Shown one piece after another: positions 60,292-64,000 of a DNA stretch of 64,000 nt. Source of the DNA: DASQYE01 sp035940775 (GTDB lineage: Bacteria; Acidobacteriota; Blastocatellia; Pyrinomonadales; Pyrinomonadaceae); contig DASZEN010000060.1 in assembly GCA_035940775.1 (NCBI GenBank), positions 159,989 through 223,988 of the forward strand, written 5' to 3'. The notes under the pieces were generated by a model, which was given only the letters and a program-made list of their open reading frames with translations, made no database searches and was not told the origin of the DNA. A program made the translations under genes and the position numbers. Within the stretch, counting starts at the first letter, position 1; each line of letters starts with the position of its first letter.

Positions 60292-61353
60292 CTATCTGGG
60301 CACAGTGTACCCTTTGCGTGATGCCACTTCATAGGTGCCCGGCGAGACGAGCACGCGCACGGGCCGCCACGTCCCGGCCTGCGCTCTGGGCCGCGGCTGA
60401 TACGTGATTATGTACTGCGTGCGCAGTTCCTCCGCGATGGCGCTGTAAGCTGGCGCCAACTCCTCCTCTTTGACGGGTAGAAAGATGCGTCCGCCCGTCT
60501 GCTCCGCCAGGCCCGTCAACAGTTTTTCGGCGTTCTCTATCAGAGACATGTAGCGCGCAACCTGGCGCGGGTCGTAACCGCTGGCGAGGATGCGCCCGAG
60601 CTTTCCCCCCGTGCGTTCGCGCAGCAGCGCCCGCAGCGAGGCCGTCAGACTCACTACGTAGACGGTCGCCTCCGCACGTCGCACGGCCGCTTGCGCATCA
60701 GCGAAACTGGCCCGCAGGCGCTCGCCCGTATCAATGCCGTCCGTCAAAAGTATTATCAGGCGTCGCCCCTCCACCTTTTTCAGTTGCTCCTCTGCGGCCA
60801 GGTACAACGCATCATAAAAGACTGTGCTCTCGCCCGCATGATAACGCCAATCGATTGCTTTCAGCAGCGGCGCGGGCGTCGCCGCGCTCGTCCAGTCCTG
60901 TAGCAGCTCCGCCTTATCCGCGAACTGCATCACGCAGACCTTATCCTCGCCTCGCAGCCCCTCTATAAACCCTTTGGCCGCCTCGCGTATGAAACGCATC
61001 TTGCTGAAAACGCTGCCCGAGGCGTCCAGCAGTATGACTATGTTGGCGGGGATGCGCTCGCGGTTGAAACTATTGATCTGCTGCCGCACCCCGTTATCAT
61101 AGATGAAAAAACTGTCCGGTACGAGCCCGTTCACAGGAGCGCCCGTCGCGTCGCGCACAGATACAGGCAGCAGTACCTCCTCTGTCCTGACCCTCAACAC
61201 CTCCTCCGATTCATCTGCGCCCGCCACCTCGTGCCTGCGCCCGCTCTGCCCCTCAGTAGAAGAGACGCACAACTGCGCCAGCATCAACAAGACCAAAGCC
61301 ACACGCAGACGCACGCGCAGCCACTTAATTAAGATCAACCCGATCCTCATCAT
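60292..61353 (-). CDS. VWFA-related acidobacterial-type exported protein
   Basis: A 353-residue secreted VWA protein of the kind found in Acidobacteria (TIGR03436-like). A signal peptide (VALVLLMLAQLCVSS) precedes LLPVSVRDATGAPVNGLVPD, a short beta domain, and then NIVILLDASGSVFSKMRF, the MIDAS DxSxS motif. LIILLTDGIDTGERLR and AEELRTQYIITYQP are characteristic of this group. VWA domains bind protein partners through a metal ion. Function is unknown, but the family is common in this phylum. Confidence 0.88.
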   Translation of the reverse strand: MMRIGLILIKWLRVRLRVALVLLMLAQLCVSSTEGQSGRRHEVAGADESEEVLRVRTEEVLLPVSVRDATGAPVNGLVPDSFFIYDNGVRQQINSFNRERIPANIVILLDASGSVFSKMRFIREAAKGFIEGLRGEDKVCVMQFADKAELLQDWTSAATPAPLLKAIDWRYHAGESTVFYDALYLAAEEQLKKVEGRRLIILLTDGIDTGERLRASFADAQAAVRRAEATVYVVSLTASLRALLRERTGGKLGRILASGYDPRQVARYMSLIENAEKLLTGLAEQTGGRIFLPVKEEELAPAYSAIAEELRTQYIITYQPRPRAQAGTWRPVRVLVSPGTYEVASRKGYTVPR

Positions 61354-61711
61354 CTCTTTTTAAATGTCGGCCTCAATTGGCTTCACCTATAAATTCGGTT
61401 ATAGCAGGATACTCTGAGCGATTCTCATTTTTGCAGGCCCCGTATCCAGTCAGGCTCTGTATCTTGTACCGAGCTTGAATTTACGGGCTGAGCCACTTAA
61501 AACCTCGTGACGTTATCGGACGCGCGGCGGCCGTCCCGGCTTCTCCGCTCTCTAAAATCCTAATCGACGGACGGCTCTTTAGTTGCCGCCCGGTCAACCC
61601 TGAGTTGGCCGCGCGAAGGAGCCCCTAAAGGAGCCCTTTCAAGGCCTCTTACATGCAGGAAAACACCACTGCGCATATTTTCATGCCCTGTATTTTCCTC
61701 TGTTACGACGC
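61354..61711. other. Intergenic region between FmdE-like and VWA genes
   Basis: No coding sequence is supported. One minus-strand motif copy lies at 61509-61523. I see no convincing terminator for the FmdE-like gene in this stretch. Confidence 0.5.
61509..61523 (-). repeat. Dispersed motif variant, GCGTCCGATAACGTC
   Basis: One mismatch to the consensus, on the minus strand, intergenic. Confidence 0.6.
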
Positions 61712-62302
61712 TCAGGATTCGACCGTGCGGTAATAGCCGCCACGGGCGCAGGGGCGGCACAAGACCTCGCCACCGATCCCCTTCTCCTCACGCCCGTCGT
61801 TGATGCCTTCGAGACATCTCTCGCAACGTACGCGCGAACGCGGGCGTCCCGGCATATCCGTCTCGCCGTAGGCCACGGAGACTCGCTCGACCTTGAACAA
61901 CTCCTCGTCCGTAGCCTCTCTGTAGGCTCTAAGCTGCCGCTCCTTCCTGTTCTCCAGGTGCGGGTAACGCGCCTCCGCCAGAGCCCTTGAGTCCTCCAAA
62001 GCGACCACGCGCACAGCCATGCCGCTCTCCGTATTCAGGAAAGTGGCCGCCACCTTGCCGTAGTCGACGAACTTCAAGCTTCGCTTACCCAACCGCACGC
62101 CCGTCACGGCCCCCACGGCGTCCGCCATGCAGCGGTCTATCTCCACCCATACGATCAGCTTCCTGCGGTCGGCTCCGCGCGGCTCCCGCACCTCCACCAG
62201 CTCGCAGCCGAGCAGCGCCATGCGTACGCCCAAAAGCTGGCCCGCGCACAGATGCCCGTGTAGCTGCTCGCACTCCTTCAATAGCTGCTCTATGCTATCC
62301 AA
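61712..62302 (-). CDS. FmdE-like protein with C-terminal zinc-ribbon
   Basis: A protein of 196 residues. The frame runs back to 62467 inside the next gene, but TTG 62302 has AGGAGG immediately upstream and starts DSIEQLLKECEQLHGHLCAG, the normal FmdE beginning. GQLLGVRMALLGCEL follows, then WVEIDRCMADAVGAVTGVRLG and LKFVDYGKVAATFLN. The C-terminal part has VRCERCLEGIND and EVLCRPCARGGYY, a four-Cys zinc-ribbon like that of DksA/TraR. FmdE domains are linked to molybdenum or tungsten formylmethanofuran dehydrogenases, but no other fmd gene is near. Confidence 0.85.
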   Translation of the reverse strand: MDSIEQLLKECEQLHGHLCAGQLLGVRMALLGCELVEVREPRGADRRKLIVWVEIDRCMADAVGAVTGVRLGKRSLKFVDYGKVAATFLNTESGMAVRVVALEDSRALAEARYPHLENRKERQLRAYREATDEELFKVERVSVAYGETDMPGRPRSRVRCERCLEGINDGREEKGIGGEVLCRPCARGGYYRTVES

Positions 62303-62409
62303 GTACCCTCCTAGCGAAACGTCCCCACCCGTAACCTCATGTAAAACCTTAATGGTCGGCGCGGCGACAGAGGTTAAGTAATACTTGCGGAAACCGCTCT
62401 CATCTATCC

Positions 62410-63999
<1,590 letters not shown>

Positions 64000-64000
64000 C

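Overview
The window looks like chromosomal DNA of a Gram-negative, GC-rich (roughly 60% by eye) member of the Acidobacteriota, plausibly class Blastocatellia. The support is a von Willebrand protein of the VWFA-related acidobacterial type, a DUF6677-type small membrane protein, an LptF-LptG lipopolysaccharide exporter fusion, and frequent TTG/GTG starts behind good Shine-Dalgarno sequences. The taxonomic call is inference from gene families, not from a marker phylogeny. I saw no rRNA, tRNA, CRISPR array, transposase or prophage gene.

Bases 1-19100 are a surface-polysaccharide cluster, nearly all on the plus strand with many 1-4 base overlaps: a Wzx-type flippase (cut by the left edge), four GT4-type and one GT2-type glycosyltransferases, a Wzy-like polymerase, a NodU-type carbamoyltransferase, a WbuB-like GT4, a WecA-like phosphoglycosyl transferase with an extra C-terminal domain, and a WaaL-like ligase. 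Three exported accessory proteins follow: a 15-TPR protein, a FecR-like protein and a TPR plus jelly-roll protein. Together they would build, carbamoylate, flip, polymerise and attach a glycan.

Bases 19300-29470 are the most unusual part. After a DinB protein comes a compact locus: a divergent nucleotidyltransferase-fold protein, then a plus-strand run of PqqD-like protein, radical SAM/SPASM enzyme, a 61-residue putative precursor peptide, an HprK-like P-loop kinase and a soluble ER-type S26 peptidase. It has the composition of a ribosomal-peptide (RiPP) maturation system but matches no characterised class I can name. A 1520-residue gingipain-like C25 protein with an AT-rich lamin-tail segment lies directly downstream.

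Bases 29800-41900 hold housekeeping and metabolic genes: metallo-beta-lactamase fold hydrolase, zinc alcohol dehydrogenase, receptor-like Ser/Thr kinase, phosphofructokinase, tsaB-rimI, a DUF465 protein, psd-pssA, a PQQ-like propeller and guaA. Bases 42100-56300 carry information-processing and one-carbon genes: dnaE, accA, ssb, recN, miaB, a DUF151 nuclease, parA-parB, metK and ahcY. A parS-like and a dif-like sequence also lie here. Bases 56400-64000, all minus strand, contain the lptFG fusion, recO, a tiny two-helix membrane protein overlapping a DUF6677 gene, the VWA protein, an FmdE-like protein and a right-edge partial gene fusing a Clp N-terminal domain to a NamZ/DUF1343 muramidase.

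A short motif, GCGTCCGATAACGCC, recurs at seven places (five intergenic) and its first 11 bases form the left arm of the dif-like site.
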